64,000 nucleotides of DNA from Dyella sp. RRB7 (GCF_022761115.1 NZ_JAKWJS010000001.1:496001-560000), one strand, 5' to 3'. Counted from the stretch's first letter, positions 1 to 9,834 are shown. The notes: generated from the sequence alone by a model not told the origin. Numbers and translations are program-made.

Positions 1-1403
1 ACCGCGGAGTGGTAGCCGATCATGCAACCGGTCTCCACGCCTTGCAGCGGCCACACCGGCGGGCCTTCGGGGCTTTCGGCGGCCATGCGCACCAGGCCAT
101 TGACCAGGTCCGGCACGCGATCGGGCTGGAACAGGGTCAGCAGCGGGTGCAGCGCGCGATAGGTGTCCCACAGCGAGTAGGTGCTGTAGTTGTGCTGTCC
201 CTGCGCCAGCTGGTGGACCGCCAGGTCCATGCCGCGATATCGGCCGTCCACGTCGCTGAACAGCGTCGGCGCCAGCATGGTGTGGTACAGCGCGCTGTAG
301 AACGTGCGCAGCGTGGGCTCGGAAGACGACTCGATGCGGATGCGGCCGAGCTCGCGCTCCCACGCATCGCCGGCGGCCTGCACCACCTGCTCGAACTCCC
401 AGCCCGGGATTTCCGCGTCGAGGTTGCGCAGCGCGCCCTCGATGTCGACCGCCGAGATGCCCACCTTCACCAGCAACGGGGCGTGGGCCACGTCATCGAT
501 ATGCAGGGCGGCCTTGAGATGCGTGCCCTTGGCCTCGCCGGTGCCGCTCGGCAGCGCGGTGTCTTCGGAATACAGCGTGGCGCTGGAAAACGGCCGCGAC
601 AGCTTCATCGCGAAATAGATATGGCGGCCGTTGGCCCATTGGTGCACGCGGCGGCCGCCCACCAGGGTGTCGTTGCCGACCAGGCGCAGCTGCGCGTCGG
701 TGACCGCGGCCGGCAGCTTGGCGCTGTCGTGATAAGCGTGCGCGAAGTCGACCAGCAAGTGGCCGGCGCCCTGCCCGTGGAAGGTGTAGCGATGCAGGCC
801 CGCGCGCAAAGTGGCGGTAAGCTCGGCGGCGATATCGTGATCGCTCAGGTGCACCCGGTAATAACCCGGACGCGCCTGCTCCGACGCCTTGTCGTAGCGC
901 GAGCGATAGCCATGGCCCGGCGTGGCCTTGCTGTCGGCCGACAGATGCGAACCGGGCGCCGCGCCGTCAAAGCGCGAATGGTAGTTTTCGTCCGGCAACC
1001 CACGACTGCCCGGCTGCAGCAGCACGGGGCCCTGTGCGGGCATCACCAGCACGTCGAGCATGTCGCTGGCACCGGTGCCGCTCAGATGCGTGTGCGAAAA
1101 CCCCATGATCGAGCCATCGGCCTGGTGATAGCCCGAACAGCCGTCCCATCCGAAGTCGTTGGTGTCCGGGCTCAGCTGCACCATGCCGTAAGGCATCGAT
1201 GCGCCCGGATAGGTATGGCCGTGCCCACCCGTGCCGACGAAGACATCGACATAGCGCGATACGCCGCTGGCCGATGGGGCGAGCAGGTCGGCCGGCCTGG
1301 ATGCCACGGCGGCACCGGTCAGGCGCTTGGCCAGGGACGGCAAGGGGCTGCCAAGCACGGCCAGCGCGCCCATGCCTTGCAGGAATTGTCGGCGGGACAC
1401 CAT
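1..1403 (-). CDS. GH92 alpha-mannosidase, N-terminal part (runs off the window)
   Basis: Calcium-dependent exo-alpha-mannosidase of family GH92, the family that removes alpha-1,2-, 1,3- or 1,4-linked mannose from N-glycans and mannans. The protein opens with a Tat-type signal (S-R-R-Q-F-L-Q, then a hydrophobic stretch), so export as a folded protein is likely. The GH92 N-terminal beta-sandwich begins at about residue 45 with the family-typical VDVFVGTGGHGHTYPGA and MVQLSPDTNDFGWDGCSGYH. About 467 of roughly 750 residues are visible; the catalytic acid and base residues lie in the missing C-terminal half. It is the last visible gene of a minus-strand operon behind GH2 and GH125 genes, 68 bases after the latter. 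The start is an ATG with GGAG about 11 bases upstream. Linkage specificity cannot be read from the sequence. Confidence 0.88.
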   Translation of the reverse strand, partial: MVSRRQFLQGMGALAVLGSPLPSLAKRLTGAAVASRPADLLAPSASGVSRYVDVFVGTGGHGHTYPGASMPYGMVQLSPDTNDFGWDGCSGYHQADGSIMGFSHTHLSGTGASDMLDVLVMPAQGPVLLQPGSRGLPDENYHSRFDGAAPGSHLSADSKATPGHGYRSRYDKASEQARPGYYRVHLSDHDIAAELTATLRAGLHRYTFHGQGAGHLLVDFAHAYHDSAKLPAAVTDAQLRLVGNDTLVGGRRVHQWANGRHIYFAMKLSRPFSSATLYSEDTALPSGTGEAKGTHLKAALHIDDVAHAPLLVKVGISAVDIEGALRNLDAEIPGWEFEQVVQAAGDAWERELGRIRIESSSEPTLRTFYSALYHTMLAPTLFSDVDGRYRGMDLAVHQLAQGQHNYSTYSLWDTYRALHPLLTLFQPDRVPDLVNGLVRMAAESPEGPPVWPLQGVETGCMIGYHSA

Positions 1404-1471
1404 GTGGGGGTACTCCGTAAGTGTGGGGACTGCCATGAACAACCGGTGGAACGGTACGCCTGCGGCGCGGC

Positions 1472-2944
1472 TCAGCCGCGCAACAGCTCTGGATGCTTGC
1501 CGTGAACATCGACGATCAGCTCGCCGAACAAGGTATTGGCCCAGGCGAACCAGCTGCGCGTGAAGTGCGCGGGATCGTCCTGGTCGAACGCTTCGTGCAT
1601 GAAACCCGTGCCCGCATCGGTGTCGCGCAACCAGCGCAGGCACTGACGGATCTCGGCTGTGTCCAGGCTGGTCTGCGCATAGATCATGATGGACATCGGC
1701 CACACCATGCGCAGGCCCTCGTGCGGACCGCCGATGCCCTCGGCGGCGGCGCCCTTGAAGAAATACGGGTTGCGTTCGCTCCACACGCGCTCGCGGGTGT
1801 GGCGATAGACGGGATCGGCGCGATCGCAGCAACCCAGGTAAGGCAGGCTGAGCAGGCTCGGCGCATTGGCATCGTCCATGAACAGCTGGTTGCCGAAGCC
1901 GTCGATCTCATAGGCCCAGTAAGCGCTGCCGTCGGCCTCGTGCATGCGGCCATCGCGCTGCACCGCCTGCTCCACCTCATCCGCCAAGGCGGTGCAGGCG
2001 ATTGCAAAAGCATCGTCGCGATAAATCGAGCGGCTCATCTGCGCGAGCTGGCGCAGGCTGACCACGGCAAACAGGTTCGCCGGCACCAACAGCGGGTACA
2101 GGCAGGCATCGTCCGACGGACGAAACATCGCATGGATCATGCCGTTGGGCCGCGTGGGATTGCCGTAGCCCTGCAGGTACTGGCTCTCGCTCGGTGCCGG
2201 CGAGGTGCGCTGGAAGTGATAAGGCCCGCGATCGCGCTTGCGCTGCTGCTCGCGGAACGTCTGCAGCACGCGCGCCATGGCGTCGCGCCAGTCGTCGTCG
2301 AACGGCGCGGTATCCGCCGTCGCCTGCCAGTAGGCGTAGGCCAGGCGAATCGGATAGCACAGCGAATCGATCTCCCACTTGCGCTCGCCCACGCCGGGCT
2401 TCATCTCGGTGGCATCGTGCAGGGCCCAGCTCAACGGCCGCGCCGCCGGGTCGGGCATGAAGGCATTGGCATACGGGTCGATGCGGATGCAACGCGCCTG
2501 GCGCCGGATCAGTCCGTGGAACAAGCGCCGCAATGCGGCATCGTGCATCGCCAGCGGGATATACGGCATCACCTGCGCCGAGGAATCGCGCAACCACATC
2601 GCATCGATGTCGCCGGTGATGACGAACGTATCCGGCTTGCCATCCAGCGTGCCCAACTCGACCGTGGTATCCAGCGTGTTCGGATAGCAGTTCTCGAACA
2701 TCCAGGCGAGCTTGGGATCGGCGATGGCCGATTTCACCATGGCGAGCTGATGCTCGACGGCGCTGCTCGCGAACTTGCGCTTACCCACCGGCGGCCGCCT
2801 GCTTGCGTAGCGGGAAGACGCACTCGCCGCCGCGCGAGCGGACAGGCTGCCCAGCGCCACCCCGGAGGCGGTGGCGGCGCCCAGCCATTTCAGAACATCA
2901 CGACGCGATGGCATGGCCGGCCCTGTCTTTTCCATGAAGTTCAT
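1472..2944 (-). CDS. GH125 exo-alpha-1,6-mannosidase
   Basis: Metal-independent exo-alpha-mannosidase of family GH125 (formerly DUF1237); characterised members remove alpha-1,6-linked mannose. The 490-residue protein has a Tat-type signal ([10 protein letters not shown], then an Ala-rich hydrophobic run ending near residue 38). The hallmark segments [15 protein letters not shown] and YANAFMPDP follow, and then a long alpha/alpha-barrel body to the C terminus. The length matches the family. It lies between the GH2 gene (stop 7 bases before its start) and the GH92 gene, so the three are almost certainly cotranscribed and export complementary mannosidases. A start at the internal PSRRD methionine is also possible. 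GH125 plus GH92 is a typical pairing for trimming mannose-rich glycans. Confidence 0.9.
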   Translation of the reverse strand: MNFMEKTGPAMPSRRDVLKWLGAATASGVALGSLSARAAASASSRYASRRPPVGKRKFASSAVEHQLAMVKSAIADPKLAWMFENCYPNTLDTTVELGTLDGKPDTFVITGDIDAMWLRDSSAQVMPYIPLAMHDAALRRLFHGLIRRQARCIRIDPYANAFMPDPAARPLSWALHDATEMKPGVGERKWEIDSLCYPIRLAYAYWQATADTAPFDDDWRDAMARVLQTFREQQRKRDRGPYHFQRTSPAPSESQYLQGYGNPTRPNGMIHAMFRPSDDACLYPLLVPANLFAVVSLRQLAQMSRSIYRDDAFAIACTALADEVEQAVQRDGRMHEADGSAYWAYEIDGFGNQLFMDDANAPSLLSLPYLGCCDRADPVYRHTRERVWSERNPYFFKGAAAEGIGGPHEGLRMVWPMSIMIYAQTSLDTAEIRQCLRWLRDTDAGTGFMHEAFDQDDPAHFTRSWFAWANTLFGELIVDVHGKHPELLRG

Positions 2945-2950
2945 CTCGAT

Positions 2951-5647
2951 TCACTGCCCCTGCATCACGCCGGCCAGGTTCTGTACCTGCAGCGCGCGCA
3001 CCACCTCGTCCAGCGGCGCCTTGCTGATCACGCTGACCGTCACGCTCTGCCCCGGCAGGATGTCGAAAGCGTTGTCGGACATTTCCACATCCAGGTTGCC
3101 GAACGACACCCACACGTCGCGGGCCAGCGTATCGGTGGCAAGGGTGAGCCTGTAGCCATCCACCGAAGGCTCCAGCTGCGTGCGGATGTGGGGCGACGGC
3201 AGCTTCAGGTTCTTCGCTTCATCGAAGAACACCAGGTTGCGCGACTGCACACCGTCGCCATCGGCCAGCTCGAACACGGCGAATACGCCATGGGGATCGG
3301 CGCCGTGCAGCAACTGGGCATCCGTATAGCTGGCCACCTGGGTGCTGCTCAGCGCCGGCAGGTTGACCACGCGCTTGTGTTCATCGAGCACCTTGCCGCT
3401 GAAGTCCATCAGCTGGACCCTCCAGTGGCCGTCGAACGCGGCCAGGCGGTCGGACACCAGCGACACCGTGGTGTTGCCGTCATGCCGCAGCGCCGCGACC
3501 AGCAGCGGCGCATAGAAGCGCCGGGCGTGGAATTGCAGGGCTTTCCAGCGGCCGTAGTAGTCGATGCTCGACCATGAGGCACCCGGCCAGACGTCGTTGA
3601 TCTGCCAGTACAGCGAGCCCATCGACTGCGGTCGCGAGGCGCGCAGATGCTCGGCGGCCAACGCGATGCCCTGGGCCTGCATCACCTGGCTGAGATAGAC
3701 GAACGCCGGAAAATCACGCGGCTCGCCAAAGCTGCGCTCGATGTACAGCCGCAGGCGCTGGTTGCCGTTGCCGCCGTCGTATTTCTGGTGCGCGCGCATC
3801 ACCGGCGATTCGGCCTGCATGTCCTCCGGCGCGGCGAACGCGCGAATGGTGCGCATCACCGGAAACGACTGCAGCCCATACTCCGACTGGAAGCGCGGGG
3901 TGATGTTGAGATATTCCGTGGCCGGCCTGGCCTGGCCGGACCACACATCCCAGTAGTGCATGTCGCCGTCGTCGGGCACGTTGGCGGGACCGTCGTAGTC
4001 GGTGCCCGGCGTACCGGCCCAGTACGGCACGTCGCCGTCGTAGCGGGTCACCACGTCGCGCAACACATGGCCGAACAGGTTGACCATGCCGGTGACGATG
4101 CGGTCGCGCTGCGCACCCGACAAAGTCTGCTGGAACGCCGCGCGGTCCGGCCACGATTCCCAGCCGGTCTGCACTTCGTTGTTGCCACACCACAGCACGA
4201 TGCTGGGATGGTGGCGAAGCCGCTTGACCTGCTCGATCGCCTCCTGCCGCGTGTTGTCGACGTAGGCCGTGTCGTTGGGCGGAATCGCGCCGCCGAACAT
4301 GAAGTCCTGCCAGATCATGATGCCGAAGCGGTCGGCCAGCTCGTAGAAGCGGTCCGGCAGGTAATAGCCACCGCCCCACACGCGCAGCATGTTCATGTTG
4401 GCATCGCGGGCGGACGCCAGCACATCGTGCATGCGCAGCCCGGCATCGCGCGAGGGGAAGCTGTCGAACGGAATCAGGTTCGCCCCCTTGGCGAACACCG
4501 GGATGCCGTTGACGACAAACTCGAAGCTCCTGCCCCAGCGGTCCGGCTGCCTGCGCAGCTCGATGCTGCGCAGCCCCACCGCCCGCTCGGCGCCATACAG
4601 CACGCCGGCGGCGTCGCGCAGGGTGAGCTTGAAGGTGTACATGTCCTGCGCGCCGTAGCCGGCGGGATACCACAGCCGGGGATCGGCGATGCGCAGCGGC
4701 AGGCTGACCTGGTGACTGCCCGGGTCCACGGTGACTTCCCGCGCGATGTGTGCAGCGGTTTCGCCATCCGGCCCCAGCACATCCATGCTGATGTTCAGCG
4801 GCTGGCTGGCGTCGACCTCCACCTCGATCCTGGCGCTGACATGCGCCACCTGCTTGTCGACCTGCGATTGCTCCACGTGGAAGTCGGCGACACGCAAAGC
4901 GTCCCAGCTGTCCAGGTGCACGTCCTGCCAGATGCCCTCGGTGACGATGCGCGGACCCCAGTCCCACCCGTACTGATAGTTGGCCTTGCGGATGTAGTTG
5001 GCGGTCTGCTTGCCCTTGGGCTCGTCGCCAAAGGCCGAGTCGAACTCGCCGGGCAGCGCGTACGGCTGCTTGAGCAGCCACGGTTGCAGGCGCTTGATCG
5101 GCGAGTACAGGCGCACTTCCAGCGTGTTCTTGCCCACGCGCAGCAGCGACTTCACCGGCACCTGCCAGCGGCGGAACATATTGTCGGCAGCGAGCAGCTT
5201 GCTGCCGTTCAAGTAGACGTCGGCGTAGGTATCGAGCCCATCCAGCACCAGCTCCACGTGCTGGCGGGACAACTCCGCGGGGTCCACCTGGAAGGTCGTG
5301 CGGTAGACCCAGTCGGACAGGCCCACCCACTGGATCCGCGCTTCGTTGTCGCGATAGAACGGATCGTCGACCAGCCTGGCCGCCATCAGGTCGGTCTGCA
5401 CCGTGCCGGGCACCGTGGCGTGCTGCCAACGCGCGGCCTCCGGATGCGTGGCCGCCGCGCCGTCGCCCGGCGCGAGGCGAAACTGCCAGTCGTCGTTGAG
5501 CAGGCGCGTGGTCAGGGGCGTGGCCGTACCCAGCGCTGGCAGCGTCAACGCCAGCAAGATGCCGACGCATCGGAACAGCATCCGCCTACAGGCGAACCTG
5601 TCCTTGGCCCTGCCGCCTACACTCACTGCATTGCTCGAAGCGATCAT
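2951..5647 (-). CDS. GH2 beta-mannosidase
   Basis: Retaining exo-beta-mannosidase of family GH2, which releases mannose from beta-1,4-mannosides such as the N-glycan core or mannan oligosaccharides. Domain order is signal sequence, jelly-roll sugar-binding domain (from LLNDDWQFRLAPGD), immunoglobulin-like domain, TIM barrel and C-terminal beta domains. The general acid/base is the Glu of WCGNNE (residue 491) and the nucleophile the Glu of FQSEYGLQSFP (residue 589). The start at 5647 was chosen for its AGGGAA ribosome site. A start at 5581 gives a tighter signal peptide (MLFRCVGILLALTLPALG) but has a poor ribosome site. The frame stays open further upstream with no support. It is the first gene of the minus-strand mannosidase operon and divergent from the LacI gene. 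Confidence 0.9.
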   Translation of the reverse strand: MIASSNAVSVGGRAKDRFACRRMLFRCVGILLALTLPALGTATPLTTRLLNDDWQFRLAPGDGAAATHPEAARWQHATVPGTVQTDLMAARLVDDPFYRDNEARIQWVGLSDWVYRTTFQVDPAELSRQHVELVLDGLDTYADVYLNGSKLLAADNMFRRWQVPVKSLLRVGKNTLEVRLYSPIKRLQPWLLKQPYALPGEFDSAFGDEPKGKQTANYIRKANYQYGWDWGPRIVTEGIWQDVHLDSWDALRVADFHVEQSQVDKQVAHVSARIEVEVDASQPLNISMDVLGPDGETAAHIAREVTVDPGSHQVSLPLRIADPRLWYPAGYGAQDMYTFKLTLRDAAGVLYGAERAVGLRSIELRRQPDRWGRSFEFVVNGIPVFAKGANLIPFDSFPSRDAGLRMHDVLASARDANMNMLRVWGGGYYLPDRFYELADRFGIMIWQDFMFGGAIPPNDTAYVDNTRQEAIEQVKRLRHHPSIVLWCGNNEVQTGWESWPDRAAFQQTLSGAQRDRIVTGMVNLFGHVLRDVVTRYDGDVPYWAGTPGTDYDGPANVPDDGDMHYWDVWSGQARPATEYLNITPRFQSEYGLQSFPVMRTIRAFAAPEDMQAESPVMRAHQKYDGGNGNQRLRLYIERSFGEPRDFPAFVYLSQVMQAQGIALAAEHLRASRPQSMGSLYWQINDVWPGASWSSIDYYGRWKALQFHARRFYAPLLVAALRHDGNTTVSLVSDRLAAFDGHWRVQLMDFSGKVLDEHKRVVNLPALSSTQVASYTDAQLLHGADPHGVFAVFELADGDGVQSRNLVFFDEAKNLKLPSPHIRTQLEPSVDGYRLTLATDTLARDVWVSFGNLDVEMSDNAFDILPGQSVTVSVISKAPLDEVVRALQVQNLAGVMQGQ

Positions 5648-5943
5648 CTGGTTCCCTGTCTGCGGCGGGATTCGCCAGCGGGCAGATGCTGACTCGTACG
5701 GCGGCTTGCGTGCACCGACACGGCAAGCAGCACTGGCCAGCAAGGCTGTCGTGCCGTGAATCCCACCCACTATCGCTGTACCACTTGCCGGCGATCTGGC
5801 CGCCCAAACCCGGCCCGCAGCGCTACTCGCCACCGGCCGGTCCATGCCTGCCCCCGGCCCGCGAGCCCGGTAGCGCGGCATGACGCACGCTCGCATTTCC
5901 CTGCCGCTGAGCAGGATCACGCAATCGCTGCCAATCCCCGATT

Positions 5944-5955
5944 TAGATCGATCTA
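5944..5955. promoter_or_regulatory. Candidate LacI-family operator, perfect 12-bp palindrome
   Basis: TAGATCGATCTA is a perfect palindrome with a central CG, the usual form of LacI-family operators. It lies in the 421-bp region between the divergent mannosidase operon and the LacI-led sugar operon. Binding by the neighbouring LacI protein is an inference. Confidence 0.5.
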
Positions 5956-6035
5956 GTTCCTACGGTAGCATTGGCTCTCGCGACGATGCATGCCGCACTG
6001 CAATATGGCTTACCCGCACAGGATTTCGGTTACAT

Positions 6036-6049
6036 TTGGATCGTTCCAA
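6036..6049. promoter_or_regulatory. Second candidate LacI-family operator upstream of the LacI gene
   Basis: TTGGATCGTTCCAA is a near-perfect palindrome around a central CG, with one mismatched pair. It lies 19 bases before the lacI-type start codon. It shares the GATCG(A/T)TC core with the palindrome 92 bp upstream, so one repressor could occupy both. Confidence 0.5.
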
Positions 6050-6068
6050 TCGACGGATAGCTGATGAC

Positions 6069-7121
6069 ATGGCCACGGAAAGCTCCGCCCCCGTTCACCG
6101 CAAGACCACGCTCAGCGACATCGCCGCGGGCTGCGGCGTATCGCGCGCCACCGTTTCACTGGTGCTGCGCGGCAGCCCGCTGGTGAACCAGCGCACGCGA
6201 ACGCGAGTCGAGGAGGAGTTGCGCCGCCAGGGCTATGTCTACAACCGCGCCGCGGCCAACCTGCGTCGACGCACTTCGTCGAGCATTGCGCTGGTGGTCA
6301 ACGAACTGGCTAATCCGTTCTTCGCCGAATTCGCCGCGGGCGTCGACGAGGCGCTGGGCAAGGCCGGCTTCGTCACCCTGCTCGGCAGCACCGGCGAGTC
6401 GGCCGCGCGCGAGCAGGCGGTGCTTGGCTCGCTGATCGAACATGGACCGGGTGGCATCATCCTGTCGCCCGCCGAAGGCAGCGAGGCGCGCGACGTGCTG
6501 GCGGCGGTGGGCGCGCACATGCCGGTGGTGCTGTTCAACCGCGAACTGGGCGGCCCGGCCAGGCAGTACGCGCACTGGGATCGCCTGATGCTCGACAACC
6601 AGCCCGGCACGCGCCTGGCCACCGAGCACCTGATCGCCCGCGGCCATCGACGCATCGCGTTCTTTGGCGGCCACGACGACGCCAGCTCGACGCGCGAGCG
6701 CTATGCCGGTTATGCGCAGGCCATGCAGGCGGCAGGGCTGCCCATCGCGCCGCATTGGCGCGTGCAGAGCACGCCCACGCGCATGGATGCGGCACGCGCC
6801 ACGCCTGCCCTGTTCGAGGGCGATGCGGTGCCCACGGCGGCGGTCTGCTACAACGACGCGGTGGCGCTGGGCCTCGTGCTGGGCCTGCACCAGCGCGGGC
6901 TGCAGGCAGGACGCGACTTCGCCGTCACCGGCTTCGACGACATCGCCGAAGCCGCCATGAGCGTGCCGCCGCTGACCACGCTTTCCACGGCACCGCGCGC
7001 GCGCGGGCGGCAAGCCGCCGAAATTCTTCTCGCCCGTCTGCGCGATCCGCAGGCGCCGGCGAGCACCGTGATCGCGCCGGTGGAACTGGTCGTGCGCGAA
7101 AGCAGCTGTCCACTCTCCTGA
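6069..7121 (+). CDS. LacI-family transcriptional regulator of the mannoside locus
   Basis: DNA-binding regulator of 350 residues. An N-terminal LacI helix-turn-helix (TTLSDIAAGCGVSRATVSLVLRG, here split over about residues 14-36) is followed by a hinge helix and a periplasmic-binding-protein-like sugar domain (from SSSIALVVNELANPFFAEF to the C terminus with FDDIAEAA). The ATG at 6069 was chosen because the helix-turn-helix starts shortly after it; the frame is open back to 5880 without support. It heads the plus-strand operon: the porter gene starts 14 bases after its stop. Divergence from the mannosidase genes and two CG-centred palindromes in between suggest it represses both operons until a mannose-derived signal binds. 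Confidence 0.92.
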   Translation: MATESSAPVHRKTTLSDIAAGCGVSRATVSLVLRGSPLVNQRTRTRVEEELRRQGYVYNRAAANLRRRTSSSIALVVNELANPFFAEFAAGVDEALGKAGFVTLLGSTGESAAREQAVLGSLIEHGPGGIILSPAEGSEARDVLAAVGAHMPVVLFNRELGGPARQYAHWDRLMLDNQPGTRLATEHLIARGHRRIAFFGGHDDASSTRERYAGYAQAMQAAGLPIAPHWRVQSTPTRMDAARATPALFEGDAVPTAAVCYNDAVALGLVLGLHQRGLQAGRDFAVTGFDDIAEAAMSVPPLTTLSTAPRARGRQAAEILLARLRDPQAPASTVIAPVELVVRESSCPLS

Positions 7122-7135
7122 CCCACGGAATCCGC

Positions 7136-8854
7136 ATGGCCTTCACAGCCCCACCCATCCAGTCGGCGGCCACGCCACCGGCTACCGGCAAGATGCGCTA
7201 CACCGACTACCCGCTGGCGATGGGGGTCATCACCACGATCTTCTTCATGTGGGGATTTCTTACCGTCCTCAATGACATCCTGATCCCGCACCTGAAATCG
7301 GTATTCGAGTTGAACTACGCCCGCGCGATGCTGGTGCAGTTCACCTTCTTCGGCGCGTATTTCCTGATGTCGCTGCCGGCGGGACGGCTGGTCGCCGCAT
7401 TGGGCTACAAGAAAGGCATCATCGCCGGCCTGGCCATCGCCGCACTCGGTGCGTTCGGCTTCTGGCCGGCGGCGCTGCTGCATTCGTACGCCGCGTTTCT
7501 CGGCGCGCTGTTCGTGCTGGCCACCGGCATCACCGTGCTGCAGGTGGCGGCCAATCCGTATGTCGCGCTGCTGGGGCCCGAGCGCACCAGTTCCAGCCGG
7601 CTCACGCTGGCGCAGGCGATGAACTCGCTGGGCACCACGCTGGGCCCGTTGTTCGGCGGCCTGCTGATTCTCTCCTCGGTTTCCACCACGATACCGGACG
7701 ATGTGCGCAAGGCGCCCGCAACGGTGCAGCTGGTGCAGACGCTCAACACCGCCGCACCGGCACAGGCACTGGACGCCATTCGCCACGCCGCGGCGCCACC
7801 GCTGGTGGCCGCCATCAACGATGCCGCCGCGACCGCGCTCGATCGCCTGCCCGCCAGCGACGTCGCCGCCAGCGTTTCCCGCCTCGACCCAACGCAGCTG
7901 GCCGACGTGCTGGACAAGCTCCCGGGCGACGCGCTGCTCGATACATTGGTGGCGCAATCGCCGCAGCAGCTGGCCGCGTTGCCGACGGAGCGGCTGACTG
8001 GCGCACTGGACAAGCTGGCCGCGTCGCCGCTCGACGCCGCGCAGGCCACGCAGCTCGCCAACGTCCACCGCGCCCTGCTGCCGGAAACGGCACAGCAGCT
8101 GCAGGCGTATCGACAGAAGCAGGCCCAGCTGGTGCAGCGTCCCTACCTGGGCCTCGGCATCGCGCTGCTGTTGCTCGCCGTGGGCGTGGGCCTGTTCAAG
8201 TTGCCCGCACTCACCGAGTCCACCGAGCAGGCGGACCCGCAGCACCACACGCTGCTCGACGCGCTGCGCCATCCGCATGTGGCCTTCGGCGTGCTGGCGA
8301 TCTTTTTCTACGTGGGCGCCGAGGTATCGATCGGCAGCTTCATGGTGAACTACCTGTCGCTGCCCGAGATCGGCCATATGAGCCAGCAGCAGGCCTCGCA
8401 CTATGTATCGCTGTACTGGGGCGGCGCGATGGTAGGTCGCCTCGCCGGTTCCGCGCTGCTGGTGCGCTTCAATCCGCGCAAGCTGCTGGCGTTGTTCGCG
8501 GGCGTGGCCGGCCTGCTGGTGCTCACCACCATGCTCACGCAGGGCCATGTGGCCATGGGCAGCGTGATCGCCATCGGCCTGTTCAACTCGATCATGTTCC
8601 CCACCATCTTTGCGTTGGGCATCGAGCGCATGGGTCCGCTGACCGGCAAGGCATCGAGCCTGCTGATCATGGCCATCGTCGGCGGCGCGCTGCTGCCGTG
8701 GATCCAGGGCAACCTGGCCGACCGGCTGGGCATCCAGCACGCCTTCGTGCTGCCGCTGCTGTGCTACGGCTACATCGTGTTCTACGGACTGCGCGGCTCG
8801 CTGATCCGCGACATCGCCACCTCCTCTTCCGCCTCCACTGCCGGTAACGTTTGA
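7136..8854 (+). CDS. GluP/FucP-type sugar:H+ symporter with a large inserted loop
   Basis: Major-facilitator sugar porter of the FucP/GluP group, importing a hexose (probably mannose, or fructose) across the inner membrane with protons. Family signatures are TTIFFMWGFLTVLNDILIP near the N terminus, LQVAANPYVALLGP, and LAQAMNSLGTTLGPLFGG. Relatives are about 410-440 residues, but this protein has 572. The difference is an Ala/Leu-rich segment at about residues 185-330, between the helix ending GGLLILSS and the helix PYLGLGIALLLL. The segment contains repeated leucine-spaced units such as LPASDVAASVSRLDPTQLA, is predicted soluble and would project from the membrane. The last base of its stop codon is the A of the kinase start codon. 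No frameshift is seen. Confidence 0.85.
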   Translation: MAFTAPPIQSAATPPATGKMRYTDYPLAMGVITTIFFMWGFLTVLNDILIPHLKSVFELNYARAMLVQFTFFGAYFLMSLPAGRLVAALGYKKGIIAGLAIAALGAFGFWPAALLHSYAAFLGALFVLATGITVLQVAANPYVALLGPERTSSSRLTLAQAMNSLGTTLGPLFGGLLILSSVSTTIPDDVRKAPATVQLVQTLNTAAPAQALDAIRHAAAPPLVAAINDAAATALDRLPASDVAASVSRLDPTQLADVLDKLPGDALLDTLVAQSPQQLAALPTERLTGALDKLAASPLDAAQATQLANVHRALLPETAQQLQAYRQKQAQLVQRPYLGLGIALLLLAVGVGLFKLPALTESTEQADPQHHTLLDALRHPHVAFGVLAIFFYVGAEVSIGSFMVNYLSLPEIGHMSQQQASHYVSLYWGGAMVGRLAGSALLVRFNPRKLLALFAGVAGLLVLTTMLTQGHVAMGSVIAIGLFNSIMFPTIFALGIERMGPLTGKASSLLIMAIVGGALLPWIQGNLADRLGIQHAFVLPLLCYGYIVFYGLRGSLIRDIATSSSASTAGNV

Positions 8855-9834
8855 TGTCACGCACCATCCTCTGCTTCGGTGAAGCACTGATCGATTTCCA
8901 CAGCGAGGGCGGCGACGAGTCCGGCTTTCCACGCAGTTTTGTCCCGTATGCCGGCGGCGCGCCGGCCAATGTCGCGGTGGCGGTGGCGCGGCTGGGCGGC
9001 AGCGCCGCGTTTGCCGGCATGCTGGGCCAGGATCTATTTGGCGATTTCCTGCTGGACAGCCTGCGCCGCGCGGGCGTCGATACCCGCGGCGTGGCGCGTA
9101 CCGGCGAGGCCAATACCGCGCTCGCCTTCGTCGCGCTGGACGCGCACGGCGAGCGCAGTTTCAGCTTCTACCGTCCGCCGTCGGCCGACCTGTTGTTCCG
9201 GCCCGGGCATTTCCATGAGCAGAGCTTTCGCGACGCGGCGGTATTCCACGTCTGCTCCAACAGCATGACCGATGCCGCGCTGGCCGAGACCACCCGCGAA
9301 GGCATGCGCCGTGCGCGCGACGCCGGCGCGCTGGTGAGTTTCGACCTCAACCTGCGCCTCGCCCTGTGGCCGCGCGATGTCGCGCCGCGTCCGTTGCTGT
9401 GGCCGGCGCTGCAGCTGGCCGACGTGGTCAAGCTCAGTGCCGAGGAATTCGCCTGGCTGGCCGACGACGAGGGCGAAGAGGCCACGCTGGAACGGCTGTG
9501 GCAAGGCCATGCGCGCCTGGTGGTGGTGACCGACGGCGCCAACACGCTGCGCTGGTTCCACCCCGATGCCGACGGCGAACTGCCGGTGTATGCGGTACCC
9601 GCGGTGGATACCACGGCGGCCGGCGATGCCTTCGTCGGTGGCCTGCTGTGCCAGCTTGGCATGCTCGACGCCGGCCCCGACCGCCTCGACCAGTTGGTGA
9701 GCGCACTGCCGCGCCTGCATGCCGTGCTGCGCTTCGCCGCGGCCTGCGGCGCCCTCACCGTCACCCGCCAGGGCTCGTTTTCGGCGATGCCGGACGAAGC
9801 CGAAGTGCTCAGCTTCATGGAAACCTACGCATGA
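8854..9834 (+). CDS. PfkB-family fructokinase
   Basis: Cytoplasmic ribokinase/PfkB-family sugar kinase of 326 residues, most like fructokinases: ATP plus fructose gives fructose-6-phosphate. The N-terminal family signature is GEALIDFHSEG, followed by FVPYAGGAPANVAVAVARLGG. The C-terminal catalytic signature DTTAAGDAFVGGLL carries the general-base Asp. The ATG at 8854 overlaps the porter stop by one base, and the gene overlaps the next gene in an ATGA arrangement, indicating translational coupling. Placed between a hexose porter and a mannose isomerase, it would complete mannose to fructose to fructose-6-phosphate. Another ketose or aldose substrate cannot be excluded from sequence alone. Confidence 0.88.
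   Translation: MSRTILCFGEALIDFHSEGGDESGFPRSFVPYAGGAPANVAVAVARLGGSAAFAGMLGQDLFGDFLLDSLRRAGVDTRGVARTGEANTALAFVALDAHGERSFSFYRPPSADLLFRPGHFHEQSFRDAAVFHVCSNSMTDAALAETTREGMRRARDAGALVSFDLNLRLALWPRDVAPRPLLWPALQLADVVKLSAEEFAWLADDEGEEATLERLWQGHARLVVVTDGANTLRWFHPDADGELPVYAVPAVDTTAAGDAFVGGLLCQLGMLDAGPDRLDQLVSALPRLHAVLRFAAACGALTVTRQGSFSAMPDEAEVLSFMETYA

Noticed and set aside
1493-5692. Long plus-strand frames (694 and 681 codons) opposite the mannosidase genes
   Set aside because: Both mirror GH125 and GH2 coding sequence, have biased composition and no recognisable motif.
6848-8932. Minus-strand frame of 694 codons opposite the sugar porter
   Set aside because: Antisense to a well-supported transporter; composition is rich in Gln, Arg and His with no domain.
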